Part shown: positions 22,447 to 31,313 of the stretch, in pieces | Position numbering within the stretch: position 1 is the first letter of the stretch | Layout: each line of letters begins with the position of its first letter | Assembly: GCF_001939045.1 (NCBI RefSeq) | Contig: NZ_MKIM01000027.1 | Span: 744,001-808,000 of the forward strand | Reading direction: 5' to 3' | Origin: Rhizobium oryziradicis | Lineage (GTDB): Bacteria; Pseudomonadota; Alphaproteobacteria; Rhizobiales; Rhizobiaceae | DNA: 64,000 nt | The notes under the pieces: model-generated | Seen by the model: the letters and a program-made list of their open reading frames with translations, nothing else | Told to the model about the DNA's origin: nothing | Databases searched by the model: none | Program-made: the position numbers and the translations under genes

Positions 22447-25089
22447 ATGGCAATCTCTGAAGAACGATTGATCGCGGTTCTTGAGGCGCGAATTTCTGAA
22501 TATGAAAAGAAACTCGCCAAGGCCTTTGGCACGACAGATCGGCAATTTACCAAGATTGAGCATCGAGGCAAAGCAATGGAGGCAAAGCTTGCCGCCATCG
22601 GCAAAGGCACTGGCGACAAGTTTTCGCGGGGGTTATCATCGGCACTTGGGGGCCTGTCTGCGGTTTTATCCGTGCGAGAGGTTGCCCATTATGCTGATGC
22701 CTGGACCGCGGCCAAGAACAGCTTGGCCGTGGCGGGTGTCACGGGTGAACAGCAGAAAGTCGTTCTCGATCAGCTGTTCAACAGCGCGCAAAAGAATGCC
22801 GCTCCCATTGGTGCGCTTGCCGATCTCTATGGCCGGGCGGCGCAATCGGCTGATGTTTTGGGGGCGTCACAGCAAGACCTTGTGAAATTTTCTGACACCG
22901 TCGCACTCGGCCTTAGAGTGGGTGGCACAAGTGCAGAAGCCGCTAGCGGTGCCTTGCAACAGCTGGGGCAGGCGCTGGGTTCTGGCAACGTACAGGCAGA
23001 AGAATTTAACTCGATCATGGATGGCACCCCCGCCCTCGCGAAAGCGGCGGCAGCCGGGATTAAAGAAGCGGGCGGATCTGTTGCCAAGCTTAAGCAGCTG
23101 GTGAACGACGGCAAGATCAGCTCAAAAAACCTGTTTCAAGGAATTTTGGTCGGCGCTGAGCGTCTCGAAGAAATGGCCGGTAATGCCGCGCAGACCATCC
23201 AGCAGGGCGTGACGAAAATCGATAACGCATTCACCCGTTATATTGGCCGCACCGACGAAAGCAATTCGGCCTCTCAACGGCTTGTGACCGGGCTAAATTC
23301 GCTTGCCGATAATTTTGATGCAAATGCCGATGCGGCCTTGCAGCTGGCCAGCGTGATCGCGGGTGCATTGGTGGGGCGCGGCATTGGTGCAATGTTGTCG
23401 CAAGTGCCAAAGCTGGTTGGCACTCTTGGCACACTCCTCACGGCCTTGCGCACAGGGGCAAGTCTTGCGCCTGCGCTTGGTTCCGCTCTTGGCCCATTGG
23501 GCGCTATTGCTGGTTTGGCCGCTGGCGCTGCCTTTGCATTTGGCGCGTTTTCCAGCTCGGTCGATGATGCGACACGCAAGCTTGCAAGTCAGGCCCGAAG
23601 CGGTGAAGCCGTCAAAGGCATGATTGATGATACCAAGGCTGCGCAAGATGCCTATCGAAAGGCCGTGGCCGATCAAGCGGGCGTACAGTCGAAAAGCACG
23701 GCATCTATTGTTGCCTCTACGAAGCGCGAATTTGATGCCAAGAAATCGCTTCTCGAAATAGAGTTGAGGCTTCAGGAAGCGAGGTTGCAAACACTGCAAT
23801 TCGACCTTGATACAAAATCAAGCCAATTGAAAAAAGAGATCGGTGAACAGGTCTATACGCGCAACTCGTCTGTGCAACAGGGATATTCAGATCCCAAGAT
23901 TGGCGATTTTGTCAGGCTGCCCGATAGCATTTCGGGTCTCGAAAAGACGCAAGCGGCGATTGATGCAAACCCGCTTACAGATGAAATCAAGAGAATACGG
24001 GCGGAATCTGATCTTGCCGCGATTGGTGTTGATGGTCTGAAAAAAGCGCTCACCACGACGTTTGCAGATGGCCTCGGCGGTGGTGCCGTTGACGGCGCTG
24101 TTTCTGCTGATGGCACGGGAGGCAAGAATAAGGGTGCATCCGGGGGAAAAAGAACGGCGGATGATCGTTTTTCCGAGGATATTCAAGCGGTCAAAGATCG
24201 CACGGCTGCGCTTGTGCAAGAACAGCAGATCCTTGGCCAAACCTATTATGAGCAGGAACGGCGGCGCTTGGCGCTGGACCTTGAACAGCAAGCCTTGAAA
24301 GATGTGCGTGAGGAGGCGCGACAAAAGGGCGATGCTGACTGGCAGAATGCAAAGCTAACCCCTGATCATATTGCCAAGATTGAAGCGGCCTCGGCAGCGT
24401 ATGCCAAGCAAGCAGATGTTTTGCGCACGGTGGAAGAGGCGCAACAGCGTGCAGAAAGCTCGGCGCAAGAGTTTTACGGCACGGCTAAATCTGGCTTTGT
24501 CGATGTTATCAAAGGCACATCCAGCTTTAGCGATGCGCTGTCCAATCTGGCCAATAAACTTTCCGATCTCGCCTTGAACAGCGTGTTTGATAGCATTTTC
24601 GGTGGTAGCAAAACGACGGGCAGCGGCGGTATTCTTTCCACGGCTTTCAAAGCGATCGGCTTGAAGGACGGCGGGGATGTTGAACCTGCGGGCTTGATCC
24701 GGGGGCCGGGCGGTCCGCGTGGCGACAAAATCCCGACCATGTTGTCGGACGGGGAATATGTGGTCAATGCAGCTGCCACCAAGCGCAACCGGGCTTTGCT
24801 GGAAGCGATCAATAACCGCAAGCATTATCAGCATCGCGCTAACGGCGGCATTGTCAGCAACCGTTCTGGTGTGTTGAGCCAACCGCCCCGCACATTGGAC
24901 GTGGCGCAAGTTGCCGCCAGCCGCACATCGCCGGTGCAGGTCAACTTTAACCCGGTGATCGACAATCGCGGGGCGTCCCTTGAGGCGGTGGCGCGCAACG
25001 AACAGGCGCTTGCACACCTTCAAAAAACACTGCCTGCGCAAGTGGTCAATGCTATCCGTGATGCCCGTGCGCGGGGTGTGAAGATATGA
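22447..25089 (+). CDS. tail length tape measure protein
   Basis: 880 residues. The N-terminal coiled coil (ALEARISEYEKKLAK-like start, AVLEARISEYEKKLAKAFGT) is followed by the tape-measure domain (IMDGTPALAKAAAAGIKEAG and LVNDGKISSKNLFQGIL), hydrophobic Ala/Gly-rich segments at about 300-370, more coiled coil (about 440-680), and a C-terminal domain (IRGPGGPRGDKIPTMLSDGE). The length would correspond to a tail of roughly 130 nm by the usual 0.15 nm per residue rule. It overlaps the next gene by 4 nt. Confidence 0.9.
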   Translation: MAISEERLIAVLEARISEYEKKLAKAFGTTDRQFTKIEHRGKAMEAKLAAIGKGTGDKFSRGLSSALGGLSAVLSVREVAHYADAWTAAKNSLAVAGVTGEQQKVVLDQLFNSAQKNAAPIGALADLYGRAAQSADVLGASQQDLVKFSDTVALGLRVGGTSAEAASGALQQLGQALGSGNVQAEEFNSIMDGTPALAKAAAAGIKEAGGSVAKLKQLVNDGKISSKNLFQGILVGAERLEEMAGNAAQTIQQGVTKIDNAFTRYIGRTDESNSASQRLVTGLNSLADNFDANADAALQLASVIAGALVGRGIGAMLSQVPKLVGTLGTLLTALRTGASLAPALGSALGPLGAIAGLAAGAAFAFGAFSSSVDDATRKLASQARSGEAVKGMIDDTKAAQDAYRKAVADQAGVQSKSTASIVASTKREFDAKKSLLEIELRLQEARLQTLQFDLDTKSSQLKKEIGEQVYTRNSSVQQGYSDPKIGDFVRLPDSISGLEKTQAAIDANPLTDEIKRIRAESDLAAIGVDGLKKALTTTFADGLGGGAVDGAVSADGTGGKNKGASGGKRTADDRFSEDIQAVKDRTAALVQEQQILGQTYYEQERRRLALDLEQQALKDVREEARQKGDADWQNAKLTPDHIAKIEAASAAYAKQADVLRTVEEAQQRAESSAQEFYGTAKSGFVDVIKGTSSFSDALSNLANKLSDLALNSVFDSIFGGSKTTGSGGILSTAFKAIGLKDGGDVEPAGLIRGPGGPRGDKIPTMLSDGEYVVNAAATKRNRALLEAINNRKHYQHRANGGIVSNRSGVLSQPPRTLDVAQVAASRTSPVQVNFNPVIDNRGASLEAVARNEQALAHLQKTLPAQVVNAIRDARARGVKI

Positions 25090-25709
25090 GCATCACCTAT
25101 CCGATTGACCTGCTGGCCGATTTTCCCGGCTGGTCTATCAAGTTTGAGCCGCTTTACCGGCAAGAGCAATCGCGCACGGCGGGCGGTGTCACCTACATCA
25201 AGGATCTGGGATCGCCGCTATGGTCGGCAAGCTATCAAACGCGGTCGCTGTCCATCAATGAGCTGGACGCATGGCGGGCAAGGCTGGAAGCGCTGGAAGG
25301 CGGTTTGCAGTTCTTTAAAGGTGTGCCTTTGTCGCGGGCGCGTCCTATTGCCTATCCGGCTGGCAAGGCGGTGCCTGCCAATCCGGTGCTGTCGGCCATT
25401 GGTGCCGACAACAAGAGCGTGACGATTTCCGGCCTGTCCAGCGGCTATATTTTGTCGCTGGGCGATATGATCCAGATCGCAAACAGCGGGCTTTATCGGG
25501 TGGTGGAAGTGGCGGTTGCCAATTCCGGTGGCGTTGCCAGCCTGTTTGAAGTGCGCCCGCATCTGTGGCCGGGCACGGTTGCGGGATCGGCTGTCACGTT
25601 GGTTCGGCCATCCTGCACCATGATGATTGTGCCGGGGTCGATTTCTTCCGATGCTGATCTCGCGACGGGTCGCGGGGCGTTGTCTTTTCAGTCTATTGAG
25701 GTGCGCTAA
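25086..25709 (+). CDS. distal tail protein, first gene after the tape measure
   Basis: 207 residues, ATG overlapping the tape-measure stop. The N-terminal half (GGVTYIKDLGSPLWSASYQT then LDAWRARLEALEGGLQFFKG) resembles the distal-tail/DUF2460-like proteins that cap the tube and support the hub. The second half is a small beta domain (VTISGLSSGYILSLGDMIQI). Exact family not certain. It is followed by a 1-nt overlap with the next tail gene. Confidence 0.65.
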   Translation: MSITYPIDLLADFPGWSIKFEPLYRQEQSRTAGGVTYIKDLGSPLWSASYQTRSLSINELDAWRARLEALEGGLQFFKGVPLSRARPIAYPAGKAVPANPVLSAIGADNKSVTISGLSSGYILSLGDMIQIANSGLYRVVEVAVANSGGVASLFEVRPHLWPGTVAGSAVTLVRPSCTMMIVPGSISSDADLATGRGALSFQSIEVR

Positions 25710-26380
25710 TGCGGATTTTGCCAGCTTCTATCACCACCGCATTGTCAGCGCGGCAACTGGTGGCGCGCGATTTTCTGTGGCTGATTGCGCGAGATCGGCA
25801 AACAGGCCAGCCGCAAGCGGTGGGCTTTTGGTCGGACGTGGGCAATATAGCGGCAGAGGTGGTGCATCCTGACACGGGCCATGCGGATGCGCGCAATTTC
25901 TACGGCTCCGGCACCTTGATCAGCATCACGGAAATCCCGCTGGTTTCCACGCTGGAAGCGCAAAACGTCACCATCACCATGTCCCAGATTGATGAACTGG
26001 TGGCGCAAGCGGTGCGGCTCTATGATTGCAAGCAAGCCCGCGTGGAAATCTATCGCGGGCTGTTTTCGCCACAGACACGCAAAATGGTGGCACCGGCAGA
26101 ACTGCGGTTCCTCGGCTTTGTTGACACGGTCAATGTCAAAACACCCGCCGAGAACGAGGCCGGGGCGGTGACCTTCACCTGTGCATCGCATATGCAGGAA
26201 ATCACCCGCTCCAACCCCGACACCAGATCGGACGCCAGCCAAAGGCAGCGCAATGCCAATGATAATTTCTATCAGGATGTGGCGGTGGTGGGTGAGTGGG
26301 AACTGTTTTGGGGGCAGGTGCAGGGCAAGATTGCCACCACGGGCCGCAAGCTTTCAAGCATCCTTGGCATATCGGGCTAA
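25709..26380 (+). CDS. tail tip / hub-associated protein
   Basis: 223 residues. The region around TEIPLVSTLEAQNVTITMSQ and ELVAQAVRLYDCKQARVEIY, followed by FLGFVDTVNVKTPAENEAGA and SHMQEITRSNPDTRSD, fits a DUF2163-like or hub-like tail-tip protein, possibly the counterpart of lambda gpL. The end (WGQVQGKIATTGRKLSSILG) is helical. It is followed by a GNAT gene rather than the NlpC/P60 peptidase that often stands here. Confidence 0.6.
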   Translation: MRILPASITTALSARQLVARDFLWLIARDRQTGQPQAVGFWSDVGNIAAEVVHPDTGHADARNFYGSGTLISITEIPLVSTLEAQNVTITMSQIDELVAQAVRLYDCKQARVEIYRGLFSPQTRKMVAPAELRFLGFVDTVNVKTPAENEAGAVTFTCASHMQEITRSNPDTRSDASQRQRNANDNFYQDVAVVGEWELFWGQVQGKIATTGRKLSSILGISG

Positions 26381-26383
26381 ACC

Positions 26384-26815
26384 ATGATCAGACATGCTTT
26401 GATGGATGATCGCTTTGCGGTCATTGCGCTGTTGCGCGAAAGCCATGCAGCGGCAGGGGCCGATTATAAGTTTGAGGCGGCGCGGGCCGATGCGCTGTTT
26501 CGCTACCATCTGCAAAGCGCCATGGCTTGTGTGCTTGTGCTAGAGCGCCAAGGCGCGGTCTGCGGCGTTCTCATGGCGTCGGCCTTCGATCATCCCTTCG
26601 GAGCTGGATTGATAGCCAAGGAAACGGTGTGGTTTGTCGCGCCCCATGCGCGCGGGCGCGCCTCTCTGGCCATGCTGGACCTTTACGAAGAGTGGGCAAG
26701 GGCGGTGGGCTGCACTGCTATCGGCATGGCGGCGCTTGCCAGCAATGATGTGTCCAACCTTTACCTAAGGCGCGGCTATGCGCCTGCGGAAACGCATTTT
26801 ATCAAGTCAATCTGA
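26384..26815 (+). CDS. GNAT-type acetyltransferase in the tail module
   Basis: 143 residues. The GNAT fold is visible: an N-terminal strand-helix (DRFAVIALLRESHAAAG), a central strand CVLVLERQGAVCGVLMASAF, the acetyl-CoA-binding loop after VWFVAPHARGRASLAML, and the C-terminal VSNLYLRRGYAPAETHFIKS. It probably transfers an acetyl group to a protein or small molecule. It sits between tail-tip genes and may modify a tail or host protein; the substrate is unknown. Similar GNAT genes occur in tail modules of other alphaproteobacterial phages as far as I recall. Confidence 0.8.
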   Translation: MIRHALMDDRFAVIALLRESHAAAGADYKFEAARADALFRYHLQSAMACVLVLERQGAVCGVLMASAFDHPFGAGLIAKETVWFVAPHARGRASLAMLDLYEEWARAVGCTAIGMAALASNDVSNLYLRRGYAPAETHFIKSI

Positions 26816-26827
26816 CGGTATCCCCTT

Positions 26828-29593
26828 ATGGCTATTTTCTCCGGCATCGCCGCACTGGTCACCAGTGCGGTGGGTGCAATCTCGACCTTTGTCGGCGGCT
26901 TGGGCGTTATCGGCTCGGTCGTGCTGCGGGCCGCTGTTGGCGTGGGTTTGAGCCTGTTGGCCAAGGCAGTGTCGGGCAAAGGCAATACAGCCGATGCGGC
27001 ATCCTTTGCGGTGAGCGGCCAGTTGCAAGCCGGTGGCACGGTGTCGCGCTCGATCATTTTGGGCATGACGGCCACGGCGGGTTCGCTGGTTTACGCCAAC
27101 ACATGGGGCAATGAGGGCAAAACACCCAACGCCTTTGCCAGCCAAGTGATTTCGGTGGCCGATGCGCCGATCAAGTCTTTGCTGGCCGTCATCGTCAATG
27201 GTGTTGCCTGTCAGATTGATTTTGGCAACCCACACCCTGAATACGGCTGGCCGGTGATGGATTACCGCAAGGATGGTGCGGACTATCTTTGGCTCAAGTT
27301 TTACGATGGCACACAGACGCAAGCCGATGGCTTTCTGGTCAACCGTGTATCCAGCGCAGATCGGCCTTATCAGGCCAGCCGCGTGGGTTATGGCGTTGCC
27401 TATGTGATTGCCACCTCGCGGGTCAATCAAGAGCTGTTTTCCGGCTTTCCATCGTTCAAGTTCGTGCTGGACGGTATGCGGCTTTATGATCCGTCTGCTG
27501 ATAGCTCGGTGGGCGGCAATGGTGGCCAGCGCTGGAGCGATCCTTCCACATGGGGCGGTGATGGCGACCGCTTGCCGGTGGTGCAGCTCTATAACGTCAT
27601 GCGCGGTATTCGCTGGAATGGCCAATGGTTGTTTGGTCTGCAAACGCTGACAGAGCGGCGCTTGCCCGCCAGCCATTGGATTGGCCAGATTAACAAGTGC
27701 CGGGCTTTGATTGATGGGCCGGATGGCAAAGAGGCCACCTATCGTTCGGGTGCAGAAGTTGGCGTGAATGCCGCTATTCAGGACGCGGTGAATGCGATCC
27801 TGACGGCCTGCCAAGGCAGGCTTTCCGAGATTGGTGGCACCTATAAATCTTACATCGGCGCACCGGGAAACGCGGTCTATCAGTTCTCCGATGCCGACAT
27901 TCTCTCAACAGAAGAGCAGACGTTTACGCCCTTCTTTGGCCTGTCCAACACCATCAACGGCATATCGGCCTCCTATCCGTCGATTGATGATGCATGGTCG
28001 ATGACAGAAGCACCGCCCGTTTATAACAGCGGGTTTGAGGCAGAAGACGGCAATCGGCGTTTGCTCTCGGATGTCAGCCTCGACTTTGTGCCCTATAAAG
28101 GCCAAGTCCAGCGACTGATGCAATCGGCCTTGAAAGAGGCGAGGCGCGCAAGGCGGCATACGCTTTCCATGCCGCCGATGTTTTGGGCCTTGGAGCCGGG
28201 CGATATTGTTGCCTGGGCAAGTGCGCGCAACGGCTATAACCAAAAGCTGTTTCGCGTGGATGGGGTGCTTGATCAGCCCAACCTCGATGTGGTGCTCGAC
28301 CTCACCGAGGTGGACCCAAGCGATTATGATTGGAACCAAGCCACCGATTACCGCGTGCCGGTATCGGGCAGCATCGTCACAGACCGGCCAGCGGCGCAAC
28401 CGATGTATGGTTGGCAGGCAATACCCGCCACGATTTACGATGATCAGGGGCGGGCGCGGCGGCCATCCATCAAGGTGAGCTGTGATGCGGGCCAAGATGA
28501 TGTGCGGGCTGTGTGGGTGCAGGTGCGGCTCAAATCCAGCCAATCGGTGGTGTTTGACAGCAACGCCACCGCCTATGCTCTGCCGTTCGAATGGGTCTTG
28601 AATGGTGTTTTCCTGTCGGCAACCACCTATCAGGTGCGCGGCAAATTTGTGCCATACTCGGCACGGGCCACCGATTGGTCCGATTGGCTGGATGTGACCA
28701 CACCCGATGTGCGCTTTCTGGCCGGTGTCGATTTTGACCCTTACGAGGGCGTGACCGGCTTTGACAATCTTGATGATGATTTAGCGCATTATCAGGATTG
28801 GTTGGGCGGCGGCTTGCGCGAAGTGCAGACCACGATTGCCGAGCTGGATGCCCGCATTGCCGGCCTCGACCTGGGCGGCGCTGTTGTGCGTGATCAGCTG
28901 CGCCAGCAAATCCGCGCAACGGCTGATCAGGTCACGGCGGATTACACCCATCAAGTGGATGTTTTGGCCTCTGCGGATGCGGCGATTGTCAACAGCGTGA
29001 CCGCGCTGACCTCGACATTCAACGCACAAACGGCGAGCTTTACCTCGCAGATCAGCACGCTGGCGGCAGCTGACACGGCCATGACAAGCCGTGTCGATAC
29101 GCTGACCGCCACTTTGACCGACACACAAACCGGCTTGCAGGCAACGGCAACTGCTGTTTCCAGCCTGCAAGCCAAAGTCACCAGTGTTGACGGCGAGGTC
29201 ACGGCGGTGGCCTCGGCCTTGACCTCGCTATCAGCCGCATCATCCAGCGGCGATGTCAACAGCGCCAATTTCCGCATGTCGGTGATGAGCGGACCTGTTG
29301 GCTATTCGCGCATTGGTGCAGAGGCCCGCCAAGGCGGGGCGGGGAATTTCCGCTCTGCCGCCTGGTATCTGGATGTCCCCAACGATGCCAGCCTGCCAAC
29401 CCGCTTTTTGGTTGAGGCGGGTCAATTCATCGTCGTCGCGGGCGGCAACCTCAACAACCCGTTTGTGGTCGATGGCACGGCGGTGCGCATGAATGTTGCC
29501 AACATCGGCACGGTGACGGCGGGCATGATGCAAAGCGCAAACGGCAAGATGATCATCAACCTCAATGCAGGAACGATTGTGATTTCCTCATGA
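26828..29593 (+). CDS. host-specificity / central tail tip protein (gpJ-like)
   Basis: 921 residues. The N-terminus has a Gly/Val/Ala hydrophobic start (VGAISTFVGGLGVIGSVVLR), then beta-rich hub domains (PVMDYRKDGADYLWLKFYDG and WNGQWLFGLQTLTERRLPAS). The mid region (EPGDIVAWASARNGYNQKLF) is typical of tail-tip attachment proteins. It contains fibronectin-like segments near residues 560-620 and a coiled-coil stretch near 690-790 with repeated TST and Ala patterns, like DUF1983 ends. It forms the host-recognition tip. It overlaps the next tail gene by 4 nt. Confidence 0.85.
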   Translation: MAIFSGIAALVTSAVGAISTFVGGLGVIGSVVLRAAVGVGLSLLAKAVSGKGNTADAASFAVSGQLQAGGTVSRSIILGMTATAGSLVYANTWGNEGKTPNAFASQVISVADAPIKSLLAVIVNGVACQIDFGNPHPEYGWPVMDYRKDGADYLWLKFYDGTQTQADGFLVNRVSSADRPYQASRVGYGVAYVIATSRVNQELFSGFPSFKFVLDGMRLYDPSADSSVGGNGGQRWSDPSTWGGDGDRLPVVQLYNVMRGIRWNGQWLFGLQTLTERRLPASHWIGQINKCRALIDGPDGKEATYRSGAEVGVNAAIQDAVNAILTACQGRLSEIGGTYKSYIGAPGNAVYQFSDADILSTEEQTFTPFFGLSNTINGISASYPSIDDAWSMTEAPPVYNSGFEAEDGNRRLLSDVSLDFVPYKGQVQRLMQSALKEARRARRHTLSMPPMFWALEPGDIVAWASARNGYNQKLFRVDGVLDQPNLDVVLDLTEVDPSDYDWNQATDYRVPVSGSIVTDRPAAQPMYGWQAIPATIYDDQGRARRPSIKVSCDAGQDDVRAVWVQVRLKSSQSVVFDSNATAYALPFEWVLNGVFLSATTYQVRGKFVPYSARATDWSDWLDVTTPDVRFLAGVDFDPYEGVTGFDNLDDDLAHYQDWLGGGLREVQTTIAELDARIAGLDLGGAVVRDQLRQQIRATADQVTADYTHQVDVLASADAAIVNSVTALTSTFNAQTASFTSQISTLAAADTAMTSRVDTLTATLTDTQTGLQATATAVSSLQAKVTSVDGEVTAVASALTSLSAASSSGDVNSANFRMSVMSGPVGYSRIGAEARQGGAGNFRSAAWYLDVPNDASLPTRFLVEAGQFIVVAGGNLNNPFVVDGTAVRMNVANIGTVTAGMMQSANGKMIINLNAGTIVISS

Positions 29594-31101
29594 CCAAAAC
29601 CCTGATTGGCCTCGACTATACCGGCACGGCCTGCGTTAAAATCACCAAGGGTTCCTATGATCCGGTCACCACGCCGGATGGTGAGGTTTCCAAGTTTCTC
29701 TATTCGTCAAAATGGGCGGCAGATTGCAAGATTGCCGCCCTGTTTCGCGGATTGCCGCAAGGGGCGGGTTATTATCCATCGCCTCAAAACTGGAATTATT
29801 ACATCTCATATGGGCACCCGCCATCGGCAGGCGAAACCACGGTTGAATTCAACATCATTCAAAAGAGCTATTTCCCTGATCTGCTCTATGATTACCCGCT
29901 GCACATCATCAAATCCTATGATGCAAACGGCTATGATATCACCAACAGGGTTTGGAGTTTTGTGCTGAACGCTGGTTACGCTCAAACCTATGTTTGGCAG
30001 ACCGCAAACGGATCATCGAATAACGTGGGCTGGGTTAGCCCCGGCTCTACCTTTGGGGTGCTGGCTGCGGGCGGGGCATGGACCACGGTAACAGCCACGC
30101 AAACGGCCATTGCCTCCAATATGGATTTTAGCGGGTCATCGCAGATCTCCATGGCGGTGTTTAATCTGCCCGGTGATGATGCTGGTATCCAGAACGGTGA
30201 AGACCGACCGCCCGTTGCTGGCCAGCCGCAAATCATCATCAATTCCAGCACGCTCAAAGTGAGCAAGCCGGGCTTTGATGTAACCACGGCCTCCGGCACG
30301 CAAGTGGCCTTTGACAGTGCCAACATGCCAAGCAAGATCATTGCGGCCAATGATATCTATATCCCAAGCGGCACTAGCTATTATGAAACTGGATATTATC
30401 TCTCGTTGGAAACGCTGGTGGATTGCCATTTCTATGACAGCAGCGTGATCTATTATCCGCGTTCGATTGCCAAGGGTGCCATTCCGGTGGTCTATCGCAA
30501 GAACGGCACGACCATAGAATTCGTCAACTCCGGCGCACCGTGCCGGGCGCGCTTCATGATCTATGCCTCTGGCAAGACAGATCAAACCTATGGCCAGAAC
30601 GATGTGTTGCGGCAATTCACAGACGGCAGCGGCAACAATGTCGTGCAGTTTCTAAGGCCCGGCTGCGGCCCTAATCCGTCCTTTTCCGATATTGTCATCG
30701 ATAGCCGTTGGCCTGTCGTGAAGATCGTCAAACAAGGTTATTTCAATGTGCCAGATGGGACGGCGGAATCGACTATATCCTATGACGCCAACGGCATGTT
30801 TGTGTTTGTGCGCTGGTGCACCTTGCACGGCGGTGGCAGCAACGGCAACGGCGTGAACCGCTGGACGTGGAGCAAGTTCGTGCGGCCACCAGAGTTCACG
30901 CTGTGGGCTGTTGATAACGGCGCTTTCAACGTGGGCGGCAACACCACAATCTGCCGTTACGACAACAGCTCGGCCACGTTTTACAGCTATCGCGGGCTGC
31001 CCAAATACCAGACCTACACCAGCTCAACCCCGACCACGGCCTATGACACGGCTCCGATCATCGGCATTCGTTACTACGTCTTTGGCGTAGCCATGCCCTG
31101 A
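29590..31101 (+). CDS. large tail tip/fibre-associated protein, unknown family
   Basis: 503 residues, coupled to the gpJ-like gene by a 4-nt overlap. It is rich in Tyr, Gly, Thr and Asn with many predicted beta strands (GAGYYPSPQNWNYYISYGHP and SSATFYSYRGLPKYQTYTSS), typical of receptor-binding or fibre proteins. A section with SSTLKVSKPGFDVTTASGTQ repeats the KITKGSYDP/KISKPG style. No enzymatic motif is visible. Similar proteins follow gpJ in other rhizobial prophages in my memory, but I cannot name a domain. Confidence 0.65.
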   Translation: MTKTLIGLDYTGTACVKITKGSYDPVTTPDGEVSKFLYSSKWAADCKIAALFRGLPQGAGYYPSPQNWNYYISYGHPPSAGETTVEFNIIQKSYFPDLLYDYPLHIIKSYDANGYDITNRVWSFVLNAGYAQTYVWQTANGSSNNVGWVSPGSTFGVLAAGGAWTTVTATQTAIASNMDFSGSSQISMAVFNLPGDDAGIQNGEDRPPVAGQPQIIINSSTLKVSKPGFDVTTASGTQVAFDSANMPSKIIAANDIYIPSGTSYYETGYYLSLETLVDCHFYDSSVIYYPRSIAKGAIPVVYRKNGTTIEFVNSGAPCRARFMIYASGKTDQTYGQNDVLRQFTDGSGNNVVQFLRPGCGPNPSFSDIVIDSRWPVVKIVKQGYFNVPDGTAESTISYDANGMFVFVRWCTLHGGGSNGNGVNRWTWSKFVRPPEFTLWAVDNGAFNVGGNTTICRYDNSSATFYSYRGLPKYQTYTSSTPTTAYDTAPIIGIRYYVFGVAMP

Positions 31102-31133
31102 CCAATCCAATCCATTTTTGAGAGATTGCATCC

Positions 31134-31313
31134 ATGAACATCCATCCCGATGTCGCATATGCCGAGCTATGCGCTGAGAACAAATATTTGAAAGGCCGCA
31201 ATCTGGCGCTGGCGCAAACGTTGTTTGAAACGACAAGCGAACGCGACCAGCTGCGGGCCGAGCTGGACGCATTGAAGGCACCAAAGGAGGCGGATGATGG
31301 CGCTGCTGAGTGA
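31134..31313 (+). CDS. 59-residue coiled-coil tail-module protein
   Basis: ATG 31134 with GAGAGA 10 nt upstream; TGA at 31311-31313. The product starts MNIHPDVAYAELCAENKYLK, and the rest (TLFETTSERDQLRAELDALK) forms a heptad-like helix. It overlaps the fibre gene start, which lies inside its 3' end at 31294. Short coiled-coil proteins at this place may trimerise or chaperone the fibre. No family recognised. Confidence 0.55.
   Translation: MNIHPDVAYAELCAENKYLKGRNLALAQTLFETTSERDQLRAELDALKAPKEADDGAAE

Noticed and set aside
26807-27814. 335-codon minus-strand open frame opposite the gpJ-like gene
   Set aside because: Shadow frame without start signal; the opposite strand encodes the tail tip protein in a tightly packed operon.
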